Below are positions 46,972-59,426 of a stretch of DNA of 64,000 nucleotides, piece after piece. How positions within the stretch are numbered: position 1 is the stretch's first letter; every line of letters starts with the position of its first letter. Origin of the DNA: Paraburkholderia sp. C35 (GTDB taxonomy: Bacteria > Pseudomonadota > Gammaproteobacteria > Burkholderiales > Burkholderiaceae); the NCBI RefSeq assembly GCF_003121405.1, contig NZ_QBUY01000005.1, forward strand, positions 1-64,000, read 5' to 3'. The notes under the pieces are model-generated. The model was not told the origin of the DNA, made no database searches, and saw only the letters and a program-made list of their open reading frames with translations. The position numbers were made by a program, and so were the translations under genes.

Positions 46972-48063
46972 TCAGTCAGCGCCAGTCGTTCGTGACGCGC
47001 GCAGTTTGCCAGGCGTGACGCCGTAGGCTTCGCGAAACACGCGGATGAAATGCGCGGAATCCGCAAAGCCACACTCATAGGCAATGTCCGTGATCTTGCG
47101 GGCCGTATTGACGAGCAGCCAGCGCGCGTAGCGCAGCCGCATGCGTCGATAGAACTCGTTGGGCGACGTGTCCATCTCCGCCATGAATGCGCGTTCGAGA
47201 TTGCGCACACTGGTGCCAATCATCTTTGCAATGACGGCGATGTTCAGCGGCGCTTCAAGGTTCTCTTCCATCAGCAGGACCGCGTGCCGCACGGTCGCAT
47301 CACCAACGGACAGATAGCCCAGCGCCGCGCGCCGTTCGACGAACGACGAGCCGCCCTGACGGCTCACCGTCATCTGATGAATCACCTTCGACGCGCGATC
47401 CGGTCCGCAATGCAGGCTGATCAGACGCGCGGCCAGTTCCACCACGGAAATCCCGCCCGCGCAGGTGATGCGGTTGCCGTCGATCATGTAGTCCGCGTGC
47501 GTGATCACGCGCAACGCGGGAAACAGGCGCCGGTAGTCTTCAAGATGGAAGCTGTGCACGCAGGCGACGTGATCGTCCATCAGCCCCGCGCGCGCCAGCA
47601 CGAAGCTGCCGGTGCACAGGCCGACGAGCGGAATGCCTCCCTGAGCGGCGAGCTTCAGGTAATCCCAGTAGCGGCGATCGACGTGATCGAGTTCCGGCAG
47701 CAGCCCGCCGATAACAACCAGATAGTCGAATTGCGCGAGATCCGGAAAGGCAGACTGCACCGGCACCGGAATACCGCAACTCGCTTCAACCGATTCCCCT
47801 TGCAGGCCGACGATGGTCCACAGACAGCGCAACTGCCGGCTCTGGTCGCCGCGATCCGCTGCGTGGCGCAGCGCATCGCATAGCCCGGCCAGCGACAGCA
47901 TCGGAAAGCGTGGCCACAGAAGAATCCCGACGCTCAGTTCCGCTTCGGACCGGCTGGGCCGCGTCTGAAGCGTGCGCGGCAGCGCATCCAGTTGCTCGAC
48001 CAGTTCATGTGCCGTTTGCGCCGCGGTTGCAGCGGATTTCGAAGGAGAGGCAGCGGTCGGCAT
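46972..48063 (-). CDS. GlxA family regulator (DJ-1/PfpI domain plus AraC HTH)
   Basis: 363 residues. The N-terminal domain has the class I glutamine amidotransferase-like fold (FDYLVVIGG and LVGLCTGSFVLA, Cys in the nucleophile-elbow position), and the C-terminal 100 residues are an AraC double helix-turn-helix (IAVIAKMIGTSVRNLERAFMAE and DIAYECGFADSAHFIRVF). Such regulators control choline/betaine, arginine and other amine catabolic genes. ATG 48063 is chosen over TTG 48069. It is divergent from the LivJ-like gene at 48294 by 230 bases and may regulate it. Confidence 0.92.
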   Translation of the reverse strand: MPTAASPSKSAATAAQTAHELVEQLDALPRTLQTRPSRSEAELSVGILLWPRFPMLSLAGLCDALRHAADRGDQSRQLRCLWTIVGLQGESVEASCGIPVPVQSAFPDLAQFDYLVVIGGLLPELDHVDRRYWDYLKLAAQGGIPLVGLCTGSFVLARAGLMDDHVACVHSFHLEDYRRLFPALRVITHADYMIDGNRITCAGGISVVELAARLISLHCGPDRASKVIHQMTVSRQGGSSFVERRAALGYLSVGDATVRHAVLLMEENLEAPLNIAVIAKMIGTSVRNLERAFMAEMDTSPNEFYRRMRLRYARWLLVNTARKITDIAYECGFADSAHFIRVFREAYGVTPGKLRASRTTGAD

Positions 48064-48293
48064 GCGCAAACTCGTGGGGGGATCGTCCGGATTATACGGT
48101 GGCGGGGCGCGTGTGGAGCGTCGCGCGCCTCTGCCGCAATTCTTCTATTTTCCGGCAGATCGATTCAATGCCGCCGCATTCTGGCTGCATAAATTTCGAA
48201 CTACCGGCAGATGACATCGCGCTGCGCGTAGCCGGTCGATGGGCGGCGTTGGCTGTTCGTCGTGGCCAACCACAACTACTTTTCGGGTGAAGC

Positions 48294-49448
48294 ATGAGCA
48301 AGAGCACAGCTTGGGGTCGCAGCATCGCGACTGTCGGCATTCTGGGAACGTTGTCGAGCGCTGCAACCGGCGTCGCCCGTGCCGACGAGACGGTCAAGAT
48401 CGGTGAAGCCGCGCCCGTCACCGGGCCTGCGTCGTATCTGGGCAAGGACACGGAGAACGGCGCGCGCCTTGCGATCGAGGAGATCAACCAGAAGGGTCTC
48501 GTGATCGGCGGGAGAAAAGTGACGCTGGTGTTCGACGCTCAGGACGATGCGGGCGATCCGCGCCAGGCTACCCAGGTTGCGCAGAAACTGGCCGACGACA
48601 AGGTAGTGGCCGTGGTCGGGCATATGCAGTCGGGTTCGACGATTCCCGCGTCGAAGATCTATAACGATGCGGGTATCGTGCAGGTGTCGCCGTCCGCAAC
48701 GAATCCGGCGTACACGCTGCAAGGGTTCAAGACGGCATATCGCGTCGTCGCCACCGACGCGCAGCAGGGCCCGACGCTGGCCGATTACGCGGCGAAGAAC
48801 CTGAAGGTCAGGACGGTGGCGATCGTCGATGATTCGACCGCTTACGGGCAGGGACTGGCCGTCGAGTTCGAGAAGCAGGCGAAGGCGAACGGCATCACCG
48901 TGCTGTCGCATGATGCGAGCACCGACAAGGCCGTCGATTTCCGCGCGATTCTCACGAAGATCAAGGGCGAAAAGCCCGATGTGATCATGTATGGCGGTCT
49001 CGATGGCACAGGCGGCCCGTTCGCGAAACAGGCCAAGCAACTCGGTATTCCCGCGAAGGTGCTGGCGGGCGACGGCCTGTGTGCTGAAGATCTCGCCAAG
49101 CTCGCAGGCGATGCCGCCGACAACGTGATCTGCTCGATTGCCGGTGCACCGCTGCTGAAAATGGCCGAAGGGCCGGCCTTTGTCGACCGGTACAAGAAGC
49201 GCTTTGGCTACGCGCCCGTGCTGAACTCGCCATTTGCATACGACGCGGTGGGCGTGATCGTCGATGCGATGAAACGCGCGCAATCGACCGAACCGGCGAA
49301 GATTCTGGCTGCGATGCCCGCTACCGATTACCACGGCGTGCTCGGCGAAACGCAGTTCGACGCGAACGGCGATCTGCGGCACGGGGTGATTTCGCTCTAC
49401 AAGTATGTCGACGGCAAGCAGGCGCTGCTGAGTGTCGTGGAGAAGTGA
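48294..49448 (+). CDS. Branched-chain amino-acid-type ABC substrate-binding protein (orphan)
   Basis: 384 residues with a signal peptide ending GVARA. It has a type I periplasmic binding fold with the same motifs as the protein at 26020 (APVTGPASYLGKDTENGARL, DDAGDPRQA, ATNPAYT). The two proteins are clearly paralogous. It has no adjacent permease or ATPase, and is followed by an intrinsic terminator. Possible ligands are amino acids or, by context, 5-oxoproline or glutamate for the genes at 49560-55490; this is inference only. Confidence 0.92.
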   Translation: MSKSTAWGRSIATVGILGTLSSAATGVARADETVKIGEAAPVTGPASYLGKDTENGARLAIEEINQKGLVIGGRKVTLVFDAQDDAGDPRQATQVAQKLADDKVVAVVGHMQSGSTIPASKIYNDAGIVQVSPSATNPAYTLQGFKTAYRVVATDAQQGPTLADYAAKNLKVRTVAIVDDSTAYGQGLAVEFEKQAKANGITVLSHDASTDKAVDFRAILTKIKGEKPDVIMYGGLDGTGGPFAKQAKQLGIPAKVLAGDGLCAEDLAKLAGDAADNVICSIAGAPLLKMAEGPAFVDRYKKRFGYAPVLNSPFAYDAVGVIVDAMKRAQSTEPAKILAAMPATDYHGVLGETQFDANGDLRHGVISLYKYVDGKQALLSVVEK

Positions 49449-49473
49449 GCGCGTGATACGACAGCTCTAGTAA

Positions 49474-49510
49474 AAACCCCGCGAGATGGAGATCTGGCGG
49501 GGTTTGCTTT
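49474..49510. terminator. Bidirectional intrinsic terminator
   Basis: AAACCCCGC (49474-49482) pairs with GCGGGGTTT (49497-49505), with TTGCTTT following on the plus strand and TTTTTAC on the minus strand. It lies between the convergent binding-protein and hydantoinase genes and serves both. Confidence 0.85.
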
Positions 49511-49559
49511 AACACTTCTGGCGATCCACTCTGCTCGTGCGGTTCGAAGTAAAGCCTCG

Positions 49560-53192
<3,633 letters not shown>

Positions 53193-53260
53193 GATGCGAT
53201 GAGAGACGCTTTCAGGTTGAAGACAGTCGATCGAACGACGACGCAGATGTGCGATCGCGC

Positions 53261-54559
53261 TCAGGCCGATTCGAGTTCACGCCCGCGTGTTTCGGGCAAG
53301 GTGAGCGCCGCGATGATCAGCACGCCATACGCAGCGACCGCGAAGATGCCGATGCTCGTGCCGAGTCCGAACTGCTTCGACAGCGTGCCGATCAGCACAG
53401 GAAAGAGCGCGCCGATTGCGCGGCCGACGTTGTAGCAAAAGCCCTGGCCGGAGCCGCGCACGCGGGTCGGGAAGAGTTCCGTAAGAAACGCGCCCATGCC
53501 CGCGAAGATGCCGGAAGCGAAGAAGCCGAGCGGAAAGCCGAGCCAGAGCATCGAAGCATTCGTCAGCGGCAGCGACGTGTAGGCGAACGCGATTGCCATC
53601 GAGCCGATTGCGAACAGAATGAAATTGGGCTTGCGGCCGATGCGATCGGTGAGCCATGCGCTCGACAGATAACCCACGTACGACCCGACGATGATCATCG
53701 CAAGATAGCCGCCCGTGCCCATCACCGTGAGATGACGCTCCGTCTTCAGGAAAGTTGGCAGCCATGTGGTGATCGCGTAGTAGCCGCCCTGTGCGCCCGT
53801 CGTGAGCAGGGCGGCGCGCAACGTCGTGGAAAGCAGCTTTGGCGCGAAGATTTCAGTGAAGCGCGGCGTGTCTTGCGCGGCCTGCTGTTCGGCTTTCGAT
53901 TGCTCGAACACTTCCGGCTCTTTCACATAGCGGCGGATCACCAGCACGAGCAGCGCAGGCACGAGGCCGACGAGACACAGCGCTCGCCACGCGATTTCTG
54001 GCGCCATCGTCGAAAACAGCACGGCATAGAGCAGGGCGGCCAGGCCCCAGCCGAGCGCCCAGCCCGACTGCACGAGACCCACTGCTTTGCCGCGGTCGCG
54101 AGCGCGGATCACTTCGCCGATCAGCACGGCGCCCGCCGTCCACTCACCGCCGAAGCCAAAGCCCATCAGCGCGCGCGCTGCGAGCAACTGGCCGTAGGTC
54201 TGCGCGAGGCCGCACAGACCGGTGAAGACGGCGAACCACAACACGGTGAGTTGCAGTGTGCGCACGCGGCCAATGCGGTCCGACAGAATCCCCGCGATCC
54301 AGCCGCCCAGCGCCGATGAAAGCAGCGTCAACGTGCCGATGAAACCCGCATCCGCGAGCGTGATGCCCCACGTCGCGACGAGCGTAGGAATGACGAACGA
54401 CAGCATCTGCGTATCCATGCCGTCGAGCATGTAGCCGACCTTGCAGCTCCAGAATGCGCGGCGCGCACGTGGACCCGCTTCGGCGTACCAAGAAAGCTGG
54501 CGGGGAACGGCCGCTTCGACAGGTTCGTCTGCGATTGCCGTGAGTGTCTTGCTGTCCAT
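53261..54559 (-). CDS. MFS transporter, sialate/aromatic-acid type
   Basis: 432 residues with about 12 membrane segments. Loop motifs are DRIGRVRTLQL (segments 2-3), GGEWTAGAVLIGEV, GLVQSGWALGWG and DRIGRKPNFIL (segments 8-9). These place it in the SHS/AAHS-like branch that co-transports organic acids with protons. A good AGGAGC ribosome site lies upstream of ATG 54559. Lying between the oxoprolinase fusion and the DUF1445 gene in the same direction, it probably imports their substrate. Confidence 0.92.
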   Translation of the reverse strand: MDSKTLTAIADEPVEAAVPRQLSWYAEAGPRARRAFWSCKVGYMLDGMDTQMLSFVIPTLVATWGITLADAGFIGTLTLLSSALGGWIAGILSDRIGRVRTLQLTVLWFAVFTGLCGLAQTYGQLLAARALMGFGFGGEWTAGAVLIGEVIRARDRGKAVGLVQSGWALGWGLAALLYAVLFSTMAPEIAWRALCLVGLVPALLVLVIRRYVKEPEVFEQSKAEQQAAQDTPRFTEIFAPKLLSTTLRAALLTTGAQGGYYAITTWLPTFLKTERHLTVMGTGGYLAMIIVGSYVGYLSSAWLTDRIGRKPNFILFAIGSMAIAFAYTSLPLTNASMLWLGFPLGFFASGIFAGMGAFLTELFPTRVRGSGQGFCYNVGRAIGALFPVLIGTLSKQFGLGTSIGIFAVAAYGVLIIAALTLPETRGRELESA

Positions 54560-54716
54560 CTGTAGCTCCTGTTGATAGTCGCGTGGGGAACGAGAGGCGC
54601 CGTTCGACTGCCGGAAGAGATTTCGTAGAGTCGAGTGGGCCCCTCTGGTCGGCGCGGCCAGATTTCGGTCAACGAAGGGGACACCCGGCGTTGCGGCGCT
54701 GCGTGCGCCGCAGCGT

Positions 54717-55490
54717 TCAGAACACGGCTAGCGATGCATTCGTGATGTCGGTCATCAGCATGTGGCCCGGCGCGTGGGCAATGGCGAGCGGCAGTTTTGC
54801 TGCCATCAGCGCCGTTTGTGGCGTCACGCCGCAGGCCCAGTACACAGGCAATTCGGCAGCGTGGATCGTCACGGCATCGCCGAAATCGGGACGCGCGAGA
54901 TCGGCGATGCCGAGCACCGACGGATCGCCGATATGCACGGGCGCACCGTGCACGCCAGGAAAGCGGCTCGTGATCTGCACCGCGCGGATCGCGTCGGCGC
55001 CGCGCATCGGGCGCCTCGACACGGCGAGTGCCCCGCCGCAGGTACCCGCGCGCTGGTTGGGAATGTTGGTGCGATACATCGGCACGTTGCGGCCTTCTTC
55101 GACATGGCGCAGACCGATGCCTTCCTGCGCGAGCATGTGCTCGAAAGAAAACGAACAGCCGATTGCGAACACAACGAAATCGTCCTGCCAGAGCGCCTCG
55201 ATCGATTCCACGCGTGCGCTCAGCGCGCCATCGCGATACACGTTGTAAGCGGGCACATCGGTGCGGATGTCGAGGTCGCGGCCGAGCATCGGCAGGCGGA
55301 AATCCCCCGGTTCGCCGACGCCGAGCAGCGGACAAGCCTTCGGATTCGCGTGGCAAAAGCGCAGAAAGTCGTGCGCAGCGGCGGCGGGCAGGATCGCCAG
55401 ATTGGCTTGCGCGTACTCGCCGCAATGTCCGGCCGTCGGGCCGCGAAAGTCGCGGTGGCGCACAGCCTGGCGGAATTCAAAAGGAGTCAT
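54717..55490 (-). CDS. DUF1445 family putative hydro-lyase/D-glutamate cyclase-like protein
   Basis: 257 residues. The family is recognised by the [16 protein letters not shown] motif, [13 protein letters not shown] turn (here [13 protein letters not shown]), [18 protein letters not shown] and [11 protein letters not shown] near the end. DUF1445 is homologous to the mammalian D-glutamate cyclase that makes 5-oxo-D-proline; bacterial forms are also annotated as hydro-lyases. Next to a 5-oxoprolinase, this supports a D-glutamate/5-oxoproline step. ATG 55490 is used on alignment grounds. It is divergent from the LysR at 55684. Confidence 0.85.
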   Translation of the reverse strand: MTPFEFRQAVRHRDFRGPTAGHCGEYAQANLAILPAAAAHDFLRFCHANPKACPLLGVGEPGDFRLPMLGRDLDIRTDVPAYNVYRDGALSARVESIEALWQDDFVVFAIGCSFSFEHMLAQEGIGLRHVEEGRNVPMYRTNIPNQRAGTCGGALAVSRRPMRGADAIRAVQITSRFPGVHGAPVHIGDPSVLGIADLARPDFGDAVTIHAAELPVYWACGVTPQTALMAAKLPLAIAHAPGHMLMTDITNASLAVF

Positions 55491-55683
55491 GGTGGGGACG
55501 TCTCTGGCGATGGTTTTCGGTGTGTGGCGCGCTTCGCGTGTCGAATTGCGTACCGTCAGGCAAAGCATAGAAAAGAAGAAAATTTGACGCCAACTAGTTT
55601 TCTTTGCTGTCGGTGGATAGAATTTCTTAACGAAACCACGGGTTTTCCCGAGTCACGTCGCTTTTTTTGAAGCGCTTAGCGCC

Positions 55684-56616
55684 ATGAATACTCGCTTCCT
55701 CGAAACCTTCGTCACGCTCGCCAAACTGCGCAGCTTCCGCACCACGGCAACGGCGCTGCACGCAACGCCAGCCGCGATTTCCCAGCGCGTGAAAGCGCTC
55801 GAAGATGAATTGCAGACGGTGCTCGTCGATCGCGATAGCCGTGAATTCCGCCTGACGCCGAATGGTGAATATCTGCTTGGCTACGCGAAAGCGGTGGTCG
55901 AAGCGACGCGCCAGTTGCAGGCGGCCGCGTCTAACGAAGGCGCGATGCGCGGCAAGCTGCGGCTGGGTGTGATCGAGACGGTGGTGCACAGCTGGCTCGC
56001 CGACTACATGCGGCGGCTCGCGGCCGACTATCCGCAACTCGAGGTGGAGCTTGCCGTCGATGTGAGCGTCGTGTTGCAACGCCGGCTGATGGCGGGCGAA
56101 CTGGATCTGATCATCCGGGTGGAAGGCAGCGACGAGGAATCGGTCGTATGCGATGCGCTCGCCAACTATCCGGTTCACTGGATCGCGCGCGCGGGTCTTT
56201 TGCCGCTCTCGCGCAGCGGTCTGGCGAAACGCGTGTTGCGCCATCCGATTCTCACGTTCGGGCGCGGAACGGCGCCGCATCGTGCGCTTGAAGATATCGT
56301 CAGCAAGCTGGCGCTCGCGAACGGCGTGCCGATGGCAGACACGCGCATCACCGGTTCGCCGTCTATTTCCGTGATCGTGCAACTTGTGCGCGACGGCTTC
56401 GGTGTCGCGGCCATTCCGCGTCTGTTCGTCGATGAACTGATCGCGCGCGGCGAAGGGGTCGAGTTGCCGTTGCAGCCGTCGCCGCCTTCGATCGTCGTGT
56501 CGATGTCGCGCCGTTCCGATGCGCCGCTGTGCGTGCATGGCGCCGCCAATGCCGCGCGTGCTGCATGTCATGGCTATTGCGAACATGGCGACGCGCGGTT
56601 GATCGAGCCGTTATGA
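55684..56616 (+). CDS. LysR family regulator of the oxoproline-type operon
   Basis: 310 residues. The N-terminal helix-turn-helix (RSFRTTATALHATPAAISQRVKALE, about 16-40) and LVDRDSREFRLT wing are followed by a substrate-binding-like domain. The 193-base divergent gap to the DUF1445 gene makes that operon (DUF1445, MFS, oxoprolinase) its likely target. The start ATG 55684 is in a short-leader context. Confidence 0.92.
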   Translation: MNTRFLETFVTLAKLRSFRTTATALHATPAAISQRVKALEDELQTVLVDRDSREFRLTPNGEYLLGYAKAVVEATRQLQAAASNEGAMRGKLRLGVIETVVHSWLADYMRRLAADYPQLEVELAVDVSVVLQRRLMAGELDLIIRVEGSDEESVVCDALANYPVHWIARAGLLPLSRSGLAKRVLRHPILTFGRGTAPHRALEDIVSKLALANGVPMADTRITGSPSISVIVQLVRDGFGVAAIPRLFVDELIARGEGVELPLQPSPPSIVVSMSRRSDAPLCVHGAANAARAACHGYCEHGDARLIEPL

Positions 56617-56743
56617 CAGCGGACGGGATGCGCGAGCGATCCCGAAGGCAACTGTGCACTGCAGCAGAGTTTCTCTGGCGCTGATCGATCGATCCGGCGT
56701 ATCAGGGTTTTAGCGGATGGCAATTGAAGTCCTGGCTGCCTAT

Positions 56744-56803
56744 CGTGCTCACAACTGAAATAAATTTCAGCACACGGAAAAAATATCAGTTCGTGTGAGC
56801 ACG
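56744..56803. promoter_or_regulatory. Nested inverted repeats, probable SorC/EryD operator
   Basis: The outer arms CGTGCTCACA (56744-56753) and TGTGAGCACG (56794-56803) are perfect reverse complements 40 bases apart. Inside them, CTGAAAT-AA-ATTTCAG (56755-56770) is a second perfect repeat, and CACACG (56771-56776) with CGTGTG (56792-56797) is a third. All lie within 70 bases of the SorC-family start, the expected place for auto-repression with possible DNA looping. Confidence 0.75.
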
Positions 56804-56811
56804 GAGACGAT

Positions 56812-57789
56812 ATGACGAAATCCGCTATCAAACGCGATGCCGAGGACAGTCTCGCCATCCGGGCCGCGTGGTTGCACTACGTGGCCGGACAGACGCAAGC
56901 CGACGTCGCCACCCGGCTAGGCGTCAGCAATGTGAAGGCGCATCGGCTGATTACCCGGGCCCATCAGACGGGCGCGGTCAAATTCACCATCGACGGCGAC
57001 GTCACCGAATGCGTGGTGCTCGAAGGCGAACTCGCGCAACGCTACGGTCTCGACTACTGCGAGGTGGTGCCCGATCTCAGCGAAGGCGACTTGCCGCTGC
57101 TCGCGCGCGGCGTCGCCGGTGCGCAGTTCCTGCAACGGGAGATCGGCGCGCGGCAGGACGGCGTGATCGGCATTGGCCACGGACGCACGCTGGCCGCCGT
57201 GGTGGCGAACATTCCGCGCATGGACGCCGGCACCGTGCGCTTCGTGTCGCTGCTCGGTGGCGTGACGCGCAAATACACCGCGAATCCGTACGACGTGATT
57301 CATCGTCTGGCCGAACAGACGGGCGCGATGTCGTACGTGCTGCCGCTGCCGTTCTTCGCCAATACGGCCGAAGATCGCGAAGTGCTGCTCTCGCAGCGCG
57401 GCGTGCGCGAGGTGTTCGACCTGGCGGCGCGTTCGGACCTGATGGTGGTCGGCATCGGCTCGGTGGGCGCGGACGCGCAACTGGTTGCTTCGCAGATGAT
57501 CGAGCCCGCGGAGATTCAGGAAGTCCGCAAGCTGGGCGGCGAGGGCGAGTTGCTCGGGCACTTCTTCAATCGCGCGGGCAAGTCGGGTGAGACTTCGCTG
57601 GCGGCGCGCACGGTTGCGCCCCGGCTGGCCGATCTGAAGGGGCGCCGCATCATCGCGATTGCCGGCGGTGCCTCGAAAATCGAAGCGATTCGCGCCGTGC
57701 TCAACAGCGGCCTGCTGAGCGGTCTTATCACCGACGAAGCGACCGCACTGGAGCTGAATCTCGAATCCTCCGCGACGGAGGCAGCGTGA
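56812..57789 (+). CDS. eryD: SorC/DeoR family sugar-binding regulator, EryD-like
   Basis: 325 residues. The N-terminal helix-turn-helix (AGQTQADVATRLGVSNVKAHRLI, about 25-47) is followed by the SorC sugar-binding domain with GIGHGRTLAAVV and LLGGVTRKYTAN, ending with IAGGASKIEAIRAVL. The ribosome site GGAGA precedes ATG 56812. It is first in the ery operon, overlapping the kinase (TGATG). In Brucella the same type of protein represses ery genes until erythritol metabolites accumulate; here the order is different but the role is probably the same. Confidence 0.9.
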   Translation: MTKSAIKRDAEDSLAIRAAWLHYVAGQTQADVATRLGVSNVKAHRLITRAHQTGAVKFTIDGDVTECVVLEGELAQRYGLDYCEVVPDLSEGDLPLLARGVAGAQFLQREIGARQDGVIGIGHGRTLAAVVANIPRMDAGTVRFVSLLGGVTRKYTANPYDVIHRLAEQTGAMSYVLPLPFFANTAEDREVLLSQRGVREVFDLAARSDLMVVGIGSVGADAQLVASQMIEPAEIQEVRKLGGEGELLGHFFNRAGKSGETSLAARTVAPRLADLKGRRIIAIAGGASKIEAIRAVLNSGLLSGLITDEATALELNLESSATEAA

Positions 57790-59426
57790 TGACGGCCGCG
57801 GCGCATGATCTTCTGATCGGTGTCGACGCGGGTACATCGGTCATCAAGGCGGTCGCCTACGATCTGTCGGGCCGGCAGATAGCGTGCGCATCGGTGCCGA
57901 ACAGCTACACGACGCGAGCCGATGGCGAAGCATCGCAACCGCTCGATCAGACCTGGCTCAACTGCGCGAAGACGCTGCGTGATCTCGGCGCCAAGGTCGC
58001 CGGTCTGGCGCAGCGAACGCGAGCGCTTGCCGTGACGGGACAAGGCGACGGCACCTGGCTGGTCGGCGCGGGCAATCGCCCCGCAAGCGATGCATGGCTG
58101 TGGCTCGACGCCCGCGCAGCGGGCACGGTGCGGCGCTTGCAGCAGGGACCGCTGGCGCGCGCGCGATTCGAAGCCACGGGCACGGGACTCGCCGCATGCA
58201 GCCAGGGCGTGCAGATCGCGCATATGGCCGCAACGATGCCGGACGTGCTCGACCGTGCCGAAGTGGCGCTGCATTGCAAGGACTGGCTCTATCTGAACCT
58301 GACTGGTGTGCGCGCGACCGATCCATCGGAAGCGAGCTTCACCTACGGCAATTTCCGCACGCGCCGTTACGACGACACGGTGATCGAAGCGCTCGGACTG
58401 AGCGCGCGGCGCGGTCTGCTGCCGGAGATTGTCGATGGCACGCAGGTGCTGCATCCGCTCTCGCCTGAGGCGGCCACGGCGACAGGACTGCTCGCGGGTA
58501 CGCCCGTGTGCCTGGGTTTCGTCGATATCGTCTCGACGGCGCTCGGTGCAGGCATTCACACGGCGAACGCAGCGCACGCCAGTTGCTCGATCGTCGGCTC
58601 GACGGGCATGCATATGCGGGCGGTACGCAATAGCGATGTGCATCTGAACGCCGAGGGTACGGGCTATGTCATCGCCTTGCCGCTGCCGGGCATGTCGGCG
58701 CAAGTGCAGTCGAACATGGCCGCCACGCTCAATATCGACTGGCTGCTGCATCTTGCCAGTGATCTGCTGGCGCAGTTCGGCACGCGCCTGTCGCACAGCG
58801 ACGGCATGAAATGCATCGATGGCTGGCTGCAGCCAGCGCGCGCCGGTTCGCTGCTCTATCACCCGTATATCTCCGATGCAGGCGAACGCGGGCCGTTCGT
58901 CGATCCGAATGCACGGGCGGGCTTTATCGGGCTGACGAGCGAAAGCCGTTTTCCGGATCTGGTGCGCGCGGTGGTCGAAGGGCTCGGAATGGCGGCGCGC
59001 GACTGCTATACGTCGATGGGCCTGCCGATGCCGAAGGAACTGCGCCTGACGGGCGGCGCGACGCGTTCACGCGCGTTGCGTGGCGTGCTCGGCGCGGCAG
59101 TCGGCGCACCGACGCGCATTTCGATGCGGGAAGAAGCGGGCGCAGCGGGTGCGGCGATGATGGCCGCCATCGCGCTCGGCGTCTATCCCGACATGGAGGC
59201 CTGCATCGCGCAATGGGTCACGCCGCTGCTGGGTGAAGTCGAAACGGCCGATCAGGATCTGACGCATCGCTACACGCGCCTGTTCCCTGTGTATCGCAAC
59301 GCGCGCGAAGCGCTCGCACCGACATGGGCGCAAACCGCCCAGTTGATGCATCCGGCGCAGACGATGCAGCATGTCGAGCCGCTTACGCCAGCCCTGACTA
59401 ACGTCGAATACGGAACGTTGAGATGA
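57789..59426 (+). CDS. eryA: Erythritol kinase (FGGY family)
   Basis: 545 residues. The FGGY signature is clear: GVDAGTSVIKAVAYDLSGR, TGQGDGTWL, AWLWLDARA, CKDWLYLNLTGVRATDPSEAS, and the C-terminal LTGGATRSRAL. The CKDWLY...ATDPSE pattern and overall length match erythritol kinases, which phosphorylate erythritol to erythritol-4-phosphate. The ATG at 57789 overlaps the regulator stop. The gene runs directly into eryB (ATGA). Confidence 0.9.
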   Translation: MTAAAHDLLIGVDAGTSVIKAVAYDLSGRQIACASVPNSYTTRADGEASQPLDQTWLNCAKTLRDLGAKVAGLAQRTRALAVTGQGDGTWLVGAGNRPASDAWLWLDARAAGTVRRLQQGPLARARFEATGTGLAACSQGVQIAHMAATMPDVLDRAEVALHCKDWLYLNLTGVRATDPSEASFTYGNFRTRRYDDTVIEALGLSARRGLLPEIVDGTQVLHPLSPEAATATGLLAGTPVCLGFVDIVSTALGAGIHTANAAHASCSIVGSTGMHMRAVRNSDVHLNAEGTGYVIALPLPGMSAQVQSNMAATLNIDWLLHLASDLLAQFGTRLSHSDGMKCIDGWLQPARAGSLLYHPYISDAGERGPFVDPNARAGFIGLTSESRFPDLVRAVVEGLGMAARDCYTSMGLPMPKELRLTGGATRSRALRGVLGAAVGAPTRISMREEAGAAGAAMMAAIALGVYPDMEACIAQWVTPLLGEVETADQDLTHRYTRLFPVYRNAREALAPTWAQTAQLMHPAQTMQHVEPLTPALTNVEYGTLR

